Shown: positions 23,878 to 33,960, numbered from the stretch's first letter. The stretch is 64,000 nt of DNA from CAVTZP01 sp963739245 (GCA_963739245.1 CAVTZP010000007.1:62001-126000), one strand, 5' to 3'. The notes: generated by a model not told the origin, from the sequence alone. Made by a program: numbers and translations.

Positions 23878-26489
23878 TATATTAAGCTCTTTACCAGCTT
23901 GAGGGCTTCCTCCAGCTTCTTCTTGTCCTTACCCCCCGCCTGAGCTAAGCTTGGCTTGCCTCCACCACTGCCACCGGTAACCTTAGCCACTTGCTTAACT
24001 ATCTCCCCGGCGTTGTAGCCTTTAGCCACTAAATCAGGGGTTACCGCGGCAAGAAAGGCCGGTCTATCCTCATAGACTGTACCCAGAACCACTATGGCGC
24101 TCTTCAACTTATCCCTGAACAGGTCGCTCATCTCGCGCAAAACCTCGGGGCGAGAAGAGGGAATCCTGGCAACGAGCACAGTTACCCCATTGATAACCTC
24201 AGCCTGAGCCAGTAAAGACTCAGCCCTTAGCTTAGCCAGCTCACTATCCAGGGCCTGCCTCTGCTTGCGCTCTTCTTTTAGCTCGATAGACAGGCTATTT
24301 GCTTTATCTAAAACGGTCTCTGCTTCAGCGTCTAGATTGTCGGCAATCTTCTGCAAATCTGATAAGCGTTCATTAATATATGCCTCCGCCCCCCTGCCGG
24401 TAACCGCCTCAATGCGCCTTAACCCGGCGCCAATGCTACTTTCGCTGATAATGTGAAAAAGACCTATCTCGCCGGTTGAAGCGACATGGGTGCCGCCGCA
24501 CAGCTCAGCGCTAATCCTGGGTTCACCAACCCTCACCACCCGAACCACATCGCCATACTTCTCATCAAATAGGGCGATAGCCCCCTCGTCCATAGCCTTC
24601 TTATAGGGCATATCCTCAGCATCTACCCTCAGGTTGTGGCGGATTTTGTCATTGACGATTTGCTGCACCTTTTGTATTTCCTCTTTGGTCAAGGCGGTAA
24701 GGTGAGAGAAGTCAAATCTGAGTCGGTCTGGGGCAACCAGCGAGCCCCTTTGCTGAACATGCTCGCCCAGCACCTGTCTTAGCGCCGACTGGAGTAAATG
24801 GGTGGCGGTGTGATTGCGGGCAATATCAAGCCGCCGCTCCCTATCCACCTCAGCCTCAACCTCATCCCCAACAGTCAGGCTACCCTCAACAACTTTACCT
24901 TGATGAACAATAACATCTGGCTGGGCTTGGGAGCGAATAGTATTGGTGACAGTAAAACGCCCCTTTGGTCCCCGTATCTCCCCGGTATCCCCTACCTGCC
25001 CACCCATCTCGCCGTAGAAGGGTGTTTCAGAGAGAAAAATACCAACCTTCTGTCCCGCTGATACCGTGTTTACAGGCTCATCAACCAAGAAACCAGAAAT
25101 AACAGACCTATGCTTTAGGGAATCATAACCAACAAACTCAACATCAGTAACAGATAGGTTGGACTTTCCTGTTATTACCTTTACTTTGAACTCATGACTG
25201 GCTCTGGCTTTCCCTTTCTGCTTCTCCATCTCCCGGTTAAAACCGGCCAAATCCACAGAGAAGCCACGGTCGGCGGCAATCTCCTCCGTCAGTTCTTTGG
25301 GAAAGCCATAGGTATCATAGAGCTTAAACGCCTCTTCGCCCGAGATTTTACTTGCCCTCTGGCTGGTGGCTTCACTCATAATCCTATCCAGTAACTCCAG
25401 CCCGATGCTAAGCGTCTCGCTGAACCTAGCTTCCTCAAGCCCAGTTACTTGGAGAATGAAGTCCTGCCTCTGGACTAACTCAGGGTAAACACGCCCCATC
25501 TGTTGGATAGTAGCCCTAGCCATTTCGCCAATAAACGGCTCATTTAGCCCTAACCTCCGGCCAAAGAGGGCAGCCCGCCGCAACAGTCGCCGCAGCACAT
25601 AACCCCGCCCCTCATTGCTGGGGATTACCCCATCAGCAACGAGAAAGGTAACCCCCCGGCTATGCTCAGCAACTACCCGCATCGCATTATCTATAACCTG
25701 GTTAGAACCGTATCTCTTTCCGGTAAGCTTGGATACGCACTCCAGTAAGGGAGAAAAGAGGTCGGTTTCGTAAATAGAGGTCTTGCCCTGGACTACAGCC
25801 GCCGTCCTCTCCAGGCCCATGCCGGTATCAATATTAGGCTTGGCCAGTAAAGTGCGGCACCCCTGTTTATCCTGGTTATACTGGGTAAATACCAGGTTCC
25901 ATATCTCACAGAAGCGGCCGCAGCCACAATTGGGGGCACAAGACGGCTTGCCGCAGCCAACCTCTTTGCCAAAGTCATAGTGGATTTCACTGCATGGCCC
26001 GCAGGGTCCGGAATCACCGGCTGGTCCCCAGAAGTTATCCTCTTCGCCAAACCGCAAAATCCTATTCTTAGGGACACCCACCTCCCGCCAGATAGCGAAG
26101 GACTCATCATCGTCAAGAAAGATAGTTACCCACAATCGCTTGGGGGAAAGCCCCAACCGCTGCGTAACAAACTCCCAGGCCCAGTTAATTGCCTCCCGCT
26201 TGAAGTAGTCGCCAACGCTAAAGTTGCCCAGCATCTCAAACAAGGTGAGGTGGGAGGGGTCGCCCACCGAGGTAATATCAGTAGCACGAAAGCATTTCTG
26301 ACATGAGGCCAGACGGGGGCTGGGTGGTACTGCCTCCCCCAAAAAGTAGGGCTTGAACTGCACCATTCCGGCACTGGTCAGCAGCAGGGTTGGGTCACCC
26401 CGGGGTATCAAGGAGGAGCTGGGAATAATCTTATGACCCTTCTCCTTAAAGAAACTCAGAAATTCCGCTCGAACTTCATCGCTGGTCAC
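23877..26489 (-). CDS. alaS: Alanyl-tRNA synthetase
   Basis: 870 residues, full length. N-terminal class II catalytic core (LLTSAGMVQFKPYFLG; GPCGPCSEIHYDFG), editing domain with zinc-type motifs HTATHLLQSALR and CGGTHVASTGEIG, coiled-coil and C-Ala/DHHA1 domain ending GGKPSLAQAGG. Charges tRNA-Ala and clears Ser/Gly mischarging. The gene is second in holA-alaS-ruvX-acyl-CoA dehydrogenase-tgt. Confidence 0.98.
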   Translation of the reverse strand: MTSDEVRAEFLSFFKEKGHKIIPSSSLIPRGDPTLLLTSAGMVQFKPYFLGEAVPPSPRLASCQKCFRATDITSVGDPSHLTLFEMLGNFSVGDYFKREAINWAWEFVTQRLGLSPKRLWVTIFLDDDESFAIWREVGVPKNRILRFGEEDNFWGPAGDSGPCGPCSEIHYDFGKEVGCGKPSCAPNCGCGRFCEIWNLVFTQYNQDKQGCRTLLAKPNIDTGMGLERTAAVVQGKTSIYETDLFSPLLECVSKLTGKRYGSNQVIDNAMRVVAEHSRGVTFLVADGVIPSNEGRGYVLRRLLRRAALFGRRLGLNEPFIGEMARATIQQMGRVYPELVQRQDFILQVTGLEEARFSETLSIGLELLDRIMSEATSQRASKISGEEAFKLYDTYGFPKELTEEIAADRGFSVDLAGFNREMEKQKGKARASHEFKVKVITGKSNLSVTDVEFVGYDSLKHRSVISGFLVDEPVNTVSAGQKVGIFLSETPFYGEMGGQVGDTGEIRGPKGRFTVTNTIRSQAQPDVIVHQGKVVEGSLTVGDEVEAEVDRERRLDIARNHTATHLLQSALRQVLGEHVQQRGSLVAPDRLRFDFSHLTALTKEEIQKVQQIVNDKIRHNLRVDAEDMPYKKAMDEGAIALFDEKYGDVVRVVRVGEPRISAELCGGTHVASTGEIGLFHIISESSIGAGLRRIEAVTGRGAEAYINERLSDLQKIADNLDAEAETVLDKANSLSIELKEERKQRQALDSELAKLRAESLLAQAEVINGVTVLVARIPSSRPEVLREMSDLFRDKLKSAIVVLGTVYEDRPAFLAAVTPDLVAKGYNAGEIVKQVAKVTGGSGGGKPSLAQAGGKDKKKLEEALKLVKSLI

Positions 26490-26551
26490 TTAGTATTCTC
26501 CACAGATTACAAGATATTTATCTCTGATTTTAGTTTAACCCCTACTGGCTG

Positions 26552-27566
26552 TCAACGAGCTATCCGGCGTTGCTGGCTCAGCTCGGCAATTAGCAGATTG
26601 AGGGCTAACTCTCCGTCATATTTCCCGGTCTTAATTGCTAGGTCAGTTTCTAAAAGCTTATTATATACCTCCCTGAGCCGCTCCATGGGATACCTCTGGG
26701 CCTGGTCCAATGTTTTACGCAAGGCAAATTCCGAGGTCAAACCCAATCTATCCTGAATCTCTACCTCGGGTCTCCGCTGGCGCCTTAGCTCCCTAGCCCG
26801 AACAATCATCCGAACCTGTCGTGCCAGCATAACCAGAAGATAGGCGGGAGAGGCTCCTCTCTCTAGTAACTGCTCCAACAATTGCTCTGCGACCCCAGCC
26901 TTAAAGTCAAGGATAGCATCAACCATAGCAAAGACACTGGTCTCCTGCGCCAGGCTAACTATCGCCTTAATATCCTCTACCTCAATACGGCGACCTAAGG
27001 TAAATAAGGCTAGCTTACTTATTTCATTGGTCATAATCCATAGATTACCCCCCACCAGTTTAGCCAGTAAGTCCACCGCCTCGGGGGAAATGCGTGGCAC
27101 CCTGCTCCGCCACCCCCCCCTTAATCCACTGACGTAGCCTATCCTCTTTAAGTATCGGGAAAGACCTTACCTCTGCCCGGGATGAAAGCTGCTTAAACAG
27201 GGGGTTACCGCCTTTTATCTTGCCATCTATTAGGACTAGAACCGTGCAATCCGGAATTTTACTCAGACAGTCAGCAAATGACTTATCTTCCGGTTCCTTT
27301 TCAACTAGGGGGGCGGCCTTCCTCCGCCGGCGGGATTTGCCCTCGGGTTCAAAACGCCCCAGCAACCCCTGGACAATGACCAAGCGCTTCTCCGCCAGAA
27401 ATGGCACCGTCTCGCAAACAGCCCTCAGTTGGTTCAGGGTAACCTGCTGACCATCAAGGATAGTGGTATTAGCCACCAACAGGGACTGGTCACCGATACC
27501 CCGTTTTAGCTCCTCAAGCGACCTGGTCAGGGAAAAATCGTCCTCACCTAATAATATATACAGCAA
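26552..27566 (-). CDS. holA: DNA polymerase III delta subunit, interrupted by a +1 frameshift at a G8 run
   Basis: The first frame (MLYILLGEDDFSLTRSLEEL, from TTG 27566) covers the P-loop-less AAA N-domain through LRQWIKGG, then runs out of frame; the second frame supplies RISPEAVDLLAKLVGGNLW and the C-terminal collar domain. The junction is a run of eight G on the coding strand (C8 at 27113-27120); dropping one gives 337 residues reading WIKGGWRSRVPRISPEAVDL. HolA opens the sliding clamp in the clamp loader and is essential, so either the extra G is an error or the frame is corrected in vivo. Confidence 0.87.
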
Positions 27567-27645
27567 GGCTCACCTTCAATATTTATAGGTTCCCCCATTT
27601 TACCACAGGAGGCATAAATAATCTCTAAGGCATCCAGCGGGATAT

Positions 27646-27674
27646 TTGATGATGCTGGGCTATGGTGCTAAACT
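27646..27674 (+). promoter_or_regulatory. Putative promoter for the cyclophilin gene
   Basis: TTGATG, 17-nt spacer, TAAACT; both hexamers match 4 of 6. Predicted start lies about 20 nt before ATG 27701, which has GAGGAGGG upstream. Confidence 0.4.
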
Positions 27675-27700
27675 AAGGAGTATATTACCGAGGAGGGAAA

Positions 27701-28303
27701 ATGAAAAAGACGGAGAGATTTCTCCTTTTCATGTTCTTAGTTGCCATAGTCATAATAATGATGTTCTCAGCCTGTAGCTCGAAGCAGTGGTCTAGCCCGC
27801 CGCCAATGAGCATTGACCAAAGTAAAGAATACCAGGCAACCATCAAGACCAACTTCGGTGACATCGTGGTACAGCTTTTTCCCGAAGATGCCCCCATCGC
27901 CGTCAATAATTTCGTTTTTCTGGCTCGCCAGGGTTTCTATGACGGCGTAAAGTTTCACCGGGTGATGAAGGGCTTTGTCATTCAGGGCGGTGATCCAACG
28001 GGCACTGGAACTGGCGGACCAGGATATAAGTTTGCGGATGAGGAAGTGACACGGGACTATATTGCGGGCACCCTGGCCATGGCCAACGCTGGCCCCAATA
28101 CCAATGGCAGCCAGTTCTTCATCACTCTGGTCGACCTCAGCGGCCAGCTACCCAAGAACTATACTATCTTTGGTCTAGTTGCCAGCGGCTTTGATGTGGT
28201 ACAGCAGATAGGTAATGTGTCAGTCACCAAAGCGACAAGCGGCGAGTTGTCACTACCTACAGTTGACGTTCATATAGATAGTATTACTATCGAGGAAAAA
28301 TAA
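27701..28303 (+). CDS. Cyclophilin-type peptidyl-prolyl isomerase, lipoprotein
   Basis: 200 residues. A lipoprotein signal peptide (MKKTERFLLF plus a hydrophobic core) ends in the lipobox FSAC with Cys25 as lipidation site. The cyclophilin domain (about 45-198) has FHRVMKGFVIQGGDPTGTG and NTNGSQFFITLVD, including the catalytic Arg. It should fold secreted proteins at the outer face of the membrane. GAGGAGGG precedes the ATG. Confidence 0.93.
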   Translation: MKKTERFLLFMFLVAIVIIMMFSACSSKQWSSPPPMSIDQSKEYQATIKTNFGDIVVQLFPEDAPIAVNNFVFLARQGFYDGVKFHRVMKGFVIQGGDPTGTGTGGPGYKFADEEVTRDYIAGTLAMANAGPNTNGSQFFITLVDLSGQLPKNYTIFGLVASGFDVVQQIGNVSVTKATSGELSLPTVDVHIDSITIEEK

Positions 28304-28328
28304 AGGCAGGCTAACATTAGCCGCCTTT
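28302..28328 (+). terminator. Hairpin between the cyclophilin and YchF genes
   Basis: AAAGGC/GCCTTT and GGCTA/TAGCC arms enclose an ACAT loop with one bulged base. It begins in the cyclophilin stop codon; the T-run after it is only three bases, so termination may be partial. Confidence 0.5.
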
Positions 28329-28351
28329 ATAACCAGACTCAGGATTAAACG

Positions 28352-29425
28352 ATGAGCATTGATATCGGCATCATTGGGCTGGCGGAAAGCGGCCGGACCA
28401 CCATCTTCAACGCCTTAACCAAAGGTAAAGCTGATACCAGAAGTTCCACCCCACACATTGGCATAGCCAAGGTGCCAGAGCCACGCCTCAAGGTTCTAGC
28501 CGATATGCTCCACCCCAAGAAAGTGGTGCCGGCTGAGGTGAGTTACACTGATATCGGTGCCTCAGTCAAGGCTGGGGGCAGCCAAATCCTGAACCAAGTC
28601 GGTAATGCCGATGCCCTCCTCAATGTTGCCCGAGCCTTTATCGATGACAGCGTTCCCCATGTTGCAGGTAGCATAGATGTAGATAGAGATATTGCCACTA
28701 ACAATCTGGAGCTTGCCGTTTATGACTCGGGCATTATTAGCCGAAGACTGGAGAAAATAGAGACGTCGCTGAAGGGGGCTAAGCCGACTGAGCGAGCGGG
28801 CTTTCTCCATGAGCAAGAACTGCTAACCAGGCTCAGGACTGAACTGGAAAAAGAGACGCCCATCCGCGAACTAAGCCTGACTAGTGATGAGGTTAAAACC
28901 ATAGCCAACTATCAGTTTCTCACCGCCAAGCCGCTACTAATAGCGGTCAATATTGGAGAGGGCCAAATACCCCAGGCAGCATCTTTAGAGGCACAACTTA
29001 ATTCCCGCTACTCAAGGGCAAAGTCCGGTGTTATCACCCTCTGTGGCAAGCTGGAGATGGAGCTGACTCAGCTAGATGGTGATGATGCCCGGAGTTTCCG
29101 TGCTGAGTTCGGCCTCGCTGAATCCGGGCTGGAGCGGGTTATTAAACTATCCTATGAATTACTGGGTTTAATCTCTTTTTTTACTATCGCCTCAGGGGAG
29201 GTTAAAGCCTGGTCGATTCCAAAGGGCACCACCGCCATAAAAGCCGCGGGTAAAATCCACTCCGACATGGAACGGGGCTTCATCCGAGCCGAGGTAATCA
29301 GCTACGACGACCTGGTGAAATGTGGCAGCCTACCTGAGACTCAAAAGAGAGGGCTCCTCCGGCTGGAGGGCAAAAGCCACGTAGTTCAGGACGGGGATGT
29401 AATTACCTTCCTGTTTAACGTTTAA
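28352..29425 (+). CDS. Divergent YchF/OBG-family GTPase (DUF933) with substituted P-loop lysine
   Basis: 357 residues with a YchF layout: G-domain, helical insert and C-terminal TGS-like domain (FFTIASGEVKAWSIPKGTTA; VVQDGDVITFLFNV). The P-loop reads GLAESGRTTIFNALT, with Arg15 where the invariant Lys is expected, and the switch II DxAGL region is replaced by DIGASVKAGG. YchF proteins bind ATP or GTP and associate with ribosomes; these changes make normal hydrolysis doubtful. No Shine-Dalgarno is obvious. Confidence 0.82.
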   Translation: MSIDIGIIGLAESGRTTIFNALTKGKADTRSSTPHIGIAKVPEPRLKVLADMLHPKKVVPAEVSYTDIGASVKAGGSQILNQVGNADALLNVARAFIDDSVPHVAGSIDVDRDIATNNLELAVYDSGIISRRLEKIETSLKGAKPTERAGFLHEQELLTRLRTELEKETPIRELSLTSDEVKTIANYQFLTAKPLLIAVNIGEGQIPQAASLEAQLNSRYSRAKSGVITLCGKLEMELTQLDGDDARSFRAEFGLAESGLERVIKLSYELLGLISFFTIASGEVKAWSIPKGTTAIKAAGKIHSDMERGFIRAEVISYDDLVKCGSLPETQKRGLLRLEGKSHVVQDGDVITFLFNV

Positions 29426-29430
29426 GCGCT

Positions 29431-30132
29431 TCACAGGTGTTCTGGCACTTCGGTTAGGCTCCGGATTCGGGGACAATCAGTAACTTCCTCAAAGTAGCCA
29501 TGGCGGTCTAAAAGAATCCCACGCACACCCACCCCATTAGCCCCAACCACATCAATCTGATGCTGGTCTCCGACATAGATTGCCTCTGAGGGCTTAACCC
29601 CAGCCTGCTCTAGCGCCGCCAGGAATATCTCAGGCTGAGGCTTATTAAATCCCACCTCCTGAGAGGTGATCACCACCTGAAGCATGGCAGAGAGCCCGAG
29701 CTCCTGACAAATGGGGCTTATATCACGGTCAACGTTGGAAATAAGCCCCAGGATTAGCCCCCGCCCCCTGAGATGAGTCAAGGTGGGCATGACATCGTCA
29801 AAGAGCGCCAGCTTAAGACCTAACTTCAGCAGTTTGCCCAATACGCCGGCGATAAGCTCAGGAGAAGCCTCTATCCCCGCCCCCTTGAGAATCATCCCTT
29901 GATACTGACTATACAGGGCCACCCTTCCCTCCTTAGACCGTTTACCTATCGGTAAGCGGGCATGCTCCCGATAGATAAACTCATCAGCGATAAGCAGGGG
30001 ACGACGAAAAACCTCCGGATTCACCTCAATGCCAAAGTCCTTGAGCACCCTTGCCTCAAGTACCTCCTGAGGCGGGTCATAACCAACCAGGGTATTATAG
30101 AAATCAAAAAGGACAGCTTTAATCACAGACAT
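29431..30132 (-). CDS. HAD-superfamily hydrolase, subfamily IA
   Basis: 233 residues. Motif I is VLFDFYNTLVGYD (nucleophile Asp; the usual second Asp is Tyr-Asn), motif II GLISNVD, motif III Lys in VGFNKPQPEIF and motif IV YVGDQHQIDVVGA. Likely a phosphatase on a small metabolite; substrate unknown. GGAAGG lies directly before the ATG. It converges on the YchF gene. Confidence 0.85.
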   Translation of the reverse strand: MSVIKAVLFDFYNTLVGYDPPQEVLEARVLKDFGIEVNPEVFRRPLLIADEFIYREHARLPIGKRSKEGRVALYSQYQGMILKGAGIEASPELIAGVLGKLLKLGLKLALFDDVMPTLTHLRGRGLILGLISNVDRDISPICQELGLSAMLQVVITSQEVGFNKPQPEIFLAALEQAGVKPSEAIYVGDQHQIDVVGANGVGVRGILLDRHGYFEEVTDCPRIRSLTEVPEHL

Positions 30133-30218
30133 TCCTTCCCTGAAACAACCGTGGATGGCACAATTATGGCATTGTAGCCGAATCAGTGCCGGATGTAAAG
30201 AAACGAGGTTACCAATTT

Positions 30219-30905
30219 CTAGGTGATAGAGACTAAACCCTGCCTTATCGCCTCCACCACGGCTTGGGTGCGAGCATTGGCGTTCAGCTTGCGCAGGATT
30301 GAAGTGACGTGATTCTTAACCGTTTGCTCACTAATCTTAAGGGCAAAGGCAATCTGTTTATTGAGATAGCCCTGAGCCATATAGGTAAGGATTTCACGCT
30401 CCCTCGGGGTGACCGGGGCGATAAACACCTCAGCCCCCCTCGCCGAGGAGAGTTCCTGAAAGTTGTGTAATACCTGCTCAGCTACTTTCGGTCGGCTAGT
30501 AAGGCTTTCATTTATCGGGTGTTCACCTTGAGCCGTCCGCTTCACGGTATCAAAAAGCTGCTTAGCGGAAACCTCCTTGCTTAGATAAGCGGAAGCTTGA
30601 GCTTTAATCGCCTGAAATAGCTGGTCATCATCAGGATTGGAGGTGAGCACAATTACGCCAATATTGGGCAAGCGCTGCCTTATTTTACGGGCCAATTTTA
30701 GCCCATTCTCTGATGGGTTATCAATATCAACCAGGACCACATCAGGTAGCAAACCCTCCATAGTTGATAACACCTCATCATTGACGTCAGCCTCGCCCGA
30801 AATTTCAATCTGACCTAGACTACTCAGCGACTGCCGTACGCCTTGCCGAAACAGTGATTGGGAGCTGAGTATAAATACCTTTACTTTCTCTTTTACTTTC
30901 TCCAT
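30219..30905 (-). CDS. NarL/LuxR-family response regulator without the receiver acidic pair
   Basis: 228 residues from ATG 30905, which has GGAGG five bases upstream (two earlier in-frame starts at 30920 and 30917 are less favoured). Receiver domain followed by a LuxR helix-turn-helix (TPREREILTYMAQGYLNKQI; SEQTVKNHVTSILRKL). The phospho-acceptor (Asp60, LVDIDNP) and conserved Lys (YLSKEVS) are present, but the acidic pair after beta-1 is Ser-Ser (VFILSSQSLF). It is cotranscribed with, and immediately downstream of, the c-di-GMP protein gene. Confidence 0.88.
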   Translation of the reverse strand: MEKVKEKVKVFILSSQSLFRQGVRQSLSSLGQIEISGEADVNDEVLSTMEGLLPDVVLVDIDNPSENGLKLARKIRQRLPNIGVIVLTSNPDDDQLFQAIKAQASAYLSKEVSAKQLFDTVKRTAQGEHPINESLTSRPKVAEQVLHNFQELSSARGAEVFIAPVTPREREILTYMAQGYLNKQIAFALKISEQTVKNHVTSILRKLNANARTQAVVEAIRQGLVSIT

Positions 30906-30938
30906 TACTTCCTCCATCAACTCAAAAACAGCCTAATT

Positions 30939-33900
30939 TCAATCTAGTTCTTGAGTGGCAACAAGAGACATAGTTTGGATGGTGGGTAGGAAAGCCTCAA
31001 CCAGATTGGGGTCAAATTGCTTACCAGCCCCCCGTTTCAGTTCCTCCATTGCCTCCTCATAGGAAAAGGCAGCGCGATAAGGGCGAGCAGAGGTCATAGC
31101 GGCGAAGGCATCAACTATATCTAGAATGCGAGCATCCAGGGGAATGGCTTCACCCTTTAGCCCCGCCGGGTAACCGCCGCCATCATAGTGTTCATGATGG
31201 TACAAAATACCCCCCAAACAAGAAGCTAGCTCAGGAACATTGCTGACAATATCTGCCCCCAGTTGGGGGTGAGACTTGATTACCTCCCACTCCTCGGCAC
31301 TAAGCTTACTCGCTTTGTTAAGTATCTCATCGCTAATGCCAATCTTGCCAATGTCGTGAAGTAAAGCGCAGGTGCTCAGCCTAACTGTATCCGCTGGCGC
31401 CAGGTCAAGGCTCTTAGCCAAGGCCACAGCATATTCCCTTACCTTCTGCGAGTGCTTATAGGCATAGTGGTCTTTGGCATCCACTGCTGCCGCTAAAGCA
31501 CAGATGAGGTTAAAGGCACTCCTGTCCTGCTCAATCAAAAGCTTAGCCGCTGGCTTAGGCACCGGTATTAAGATCTCCGAAATGGCATGACTCTGATTGC
31601 CACCACTTTGCTTAGCATAATAGAGTGCCATATCAGCAGAAGCGATAACCTCATTTATCCGCACGCCATCAACTGGCCAGCTAGCCAAGCCAAAGCTAGC
31701 GGTGACTGAGACGCCATCTACCTTGATTTCCGAGGCAATTCGGTCCCGAACTCGCTCAGCTACCTCGTAGGCATCCCTGAGACTGGTTTGTGGCATAAGA
31801 ATAGCAAATTCGTCACCGCCATAACGAAAAGCTTCATCAGCAGTCCTGATAGAATTTTTCATAACGGTACCGAGTTGCTTGAGGAGCTTATCCCCAGCTA
31901 GGTGACCATAGCTATCGTTGAACGCCTTAAAGAAGTCCAGGTCAAGGAAGATTAGCGAGAACGTACCACCATAGCGAGAGTGGTGACCAATCTCAACCTG
32001 AATTCGCTCCTCAAGGTGGCGGCGGTTCCACAGACCGGTAAGCTGGTCAATGCGCGCCCTCTGCTCAGCTTCAGCATAAAGTCGGGCATTCTCAATCGGC
32101 GCCGCAATCCGGGAAGCAAGCTGGGAAAGAAGCTGCACCTGACGCTGGCTGTAGGCATTGGGACGGCAGCTAGCTATGCACAGACTGCCAATAGCCTTAC
32201 CACCAACCAGCAGGGGAAGAAAAACCGTTGATTGTACCCCCTGTTTGAGGTGATATTTGCTAGTCCAAAACCTAGCCTCTTGGGGTAGGTTAGGTTCAAC
32301 CAAAGCTGTTTTATTGGTTACCACCCATTCGGTAGCTGTGCCTTTGAAGGGAATCTTATCTCCCGGCTGCCATGCTGAGCCTACCTCCGAGGATATAGCC
32401 AAAAGGTGGATTTCATCCCCTTCAACCAACATAATCGCCGCCCAGTCAACATCAATTACCTTCCTTAGCTCTTTAACAAAGCTGTCGTATATTTCGCGAA
32501 TGTCAAAGCTGGAGGTCATAATTGCCGCTAACTGGCTAATCAGGGACAGCTCCTCTTGACGTTGCCTGACCTCCTCATGTAGATACCCCCTCTCTATACT
32601 CACCGCTACCCGGCTGGTAATGTCCTCAAGTAAGCCAATATCATCAAGCGAATACCTGCCTGATTGCTTCTTGCTCAATATTAGGATGCTTACCAGCTTA
32701 CCCCGGCTTATTACCGGCATAAATAGCTCTATCTCAGCGGCTTTAATCTCCTTCCTTTCCTGCTCCCAAAGATCATCAAATTCAGGCATGCTCTCCAGAT
32801 TCTGGATAGTTACTAGCCGGTGCTTTTGGCTCAAATACCGGACAATGGGATTATCATGCCTTACCCTCAGACTCAACAGAGGATTATCCTCTTCCTGAGG
32901 CTCAACAAAGTTGGGGATGAAATCTCCACCCTCACCTTCGGGGAAAAGCAAACACGCCCATCTACATTTTATCGCCCCAACAGTAAGTATTAATAGCTGC
33001 CCACTCAGCTCCCGGAGATTAAAAACATCCTGTATCCGGCCGACAAAATCAAGCAGTTTCTGGCGATAATCATAGGTTTTCCGATAAAAAATCTGGTCTA
33101 TTTTCTCCCGAGGAATCTTGCGTCCTAAGTAAATGACCCCGCCAACTAACCCTGCTACCCCCACTCCCGCAGTTAGAGTGATAAGGTGTAGCTCAACACC
33201 CAACCATATATGGAGTAGGAAAAATAAAAGTGCATAGATAGCGATGCCAGCAGCGACCAGTATCAGCCCGCTTAACACCCGGCGCAAAACGAATCTAATG
33301 TCCACTAGCTGATGTCTAATAACAGCAAAGCCCAGAGTGACGGCCATAATAATGTTGCCAAAATGAATTACGGGGAACTCCCTACCCCAGGGAAGAAGGG
33401 TAACTAAAAGGAAGATAACGGCGACGGATATACTAAGCATGAGAGCAACTATTTGATTATAGAGCACCGGATTATCTAAAGTCCTCAGTCTTTTCCAGAA
33501 CAGGTAGAGGCTTCTGGATACCAGAAATAGGAAGGGAATAGTTAAAAATATAATTCCCATTCCATAATCAGGATAAATCCTGTCACCGCTGAAAATAACC
33601 CCTTTGGGGATATAACCTGCTAACACCAGAGCGATAACTGCCGCCAGTGTGACATAGGCGAGTGGTAACCACCGCCTCTCACCTGGAGCAAAGAAAGAGG
33701 AGACAAGGTAGTAGAATTGCACTGCCCCCCAGGCATATGTAATGAGGACAAGTTCAAACAAAAGGAGCTTATACTGCGGGAAAAAATTGCTGCGTAACAA
33801 GAAATCAAGGGAACTCCAAACCAGAATCGAGGCTAGAAACAAGAGGAAAAGCCTATGCCGCCTCTGCCGAGGACGGCTGCTAATGGTCATAACCAGCAGC

Positions 33901-33950
33901 GGAATATAGGCAATGATAGCAACTAATGGAAATAGTACATAAATATTCAT
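30939..33950 (-). CDS. Membrane sensor with GAF, GGDEF and HD-GYP domains (c-di-GMP synthesis/turnover)
   Basis: 1003 residues. The N-terminal ~290 residues are about nine hydrophobic helices, then two GAF domains, a GGDEF domain with intact active site YGGDEFAILMP and an inhibitory RTAD I-site, and a C-terminal HD-GYP domain with LLHDIGKIG and HHEHYDGGGYP. It can therefore both make and degrade c-di-GMP. An earlier TTG (33989) is rejected as start because it lies in the -35 element of a strong promoter; the ATG at 33950 fits the predicted leaderless transcript. Confidence 0.9.
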   Translation of the reverse strand: MNIYVLFPLVAIIAYIPLLVMTISSRPRQRRHRLFLLFLASILVWSSLDFLLRSNFFPQYKLLLFELVLITYAWGAVQFYYLVSSFFAPGERRWLPLAYVTLAAVIALVLAGYIPKGVIFSGDRIYPDYGMGIIFLTIPFLFLVSRSLYLFWKRLRTLDNPVLYNQIVALMLSISVAVIFLLVTLLPWGREFPVIHFGNIIMAVTLGFAVIRHQLVDIRFVLRRVLSGLILVAAGIAIYALLFFLLHIWLGVELHLITLTAGVGVAGLVGGVIYLGRKIPREKIDQIFYRKTYDYRQKLLDFVGRIQDVFNLRELSGQLLILTVGAIKCRWACLLFPEGEGGDFIPNFVEPQEEDNPLLSLRVRHDNPIVRYLSQKHRLVTIQNLESMPEFDDLWEQERKEIKAAEIELFMPVISRGKLVSILILSKKQSGRYSLDDIGLLEDITSRVAVSIERGYLHEEVRQRQEELSLISQLAAIMTSSFDIREIYDSFVKELRKVIDVDWAAIMLVEGDEIHLLAISSEVGSAWQPGDKIPFKGTATEWVVTNKTALVEPNLPQEARFWTSKYHLKQGVQSTVFLPLLVGGKAIGSLCIASCRPNAYSQRQVQLLSQLASRIAAPIENARLYAEAEQRARIDQLTGLWNRRHLEERIQVEIGHHSRYGGTFSLIFLDLDFFKAFNDSYGHLAGDKLLKQLGTVMKNSIRTADEAFRYGGDEFAILMPQTSLRDAYEVAERVRDRIASEIKVDGVSVTASFGLASWPVDGVRINEVIASADMALYYAKQSGGNQSHAISEILIPVPKPAAKLLIEQDRSAFNLICALAAAVDAKDHYAYKHSQKVREYAVALAKSLDLAPADTVRLSTCALLHDIGKIGISDEILNKASKLSAEEWEVIKSHPQLGADIVSNVPELASCLGGILYHHEHYDGGGYPAGLKGEAIPLDARILDIVDAFAAMTSARPYRAAFSYEEAMEELKRGAGKQFDPNLVEAFLPTIQTMSLVATQELD

Positions 33951-33960
33951 ATCTGAGGCA

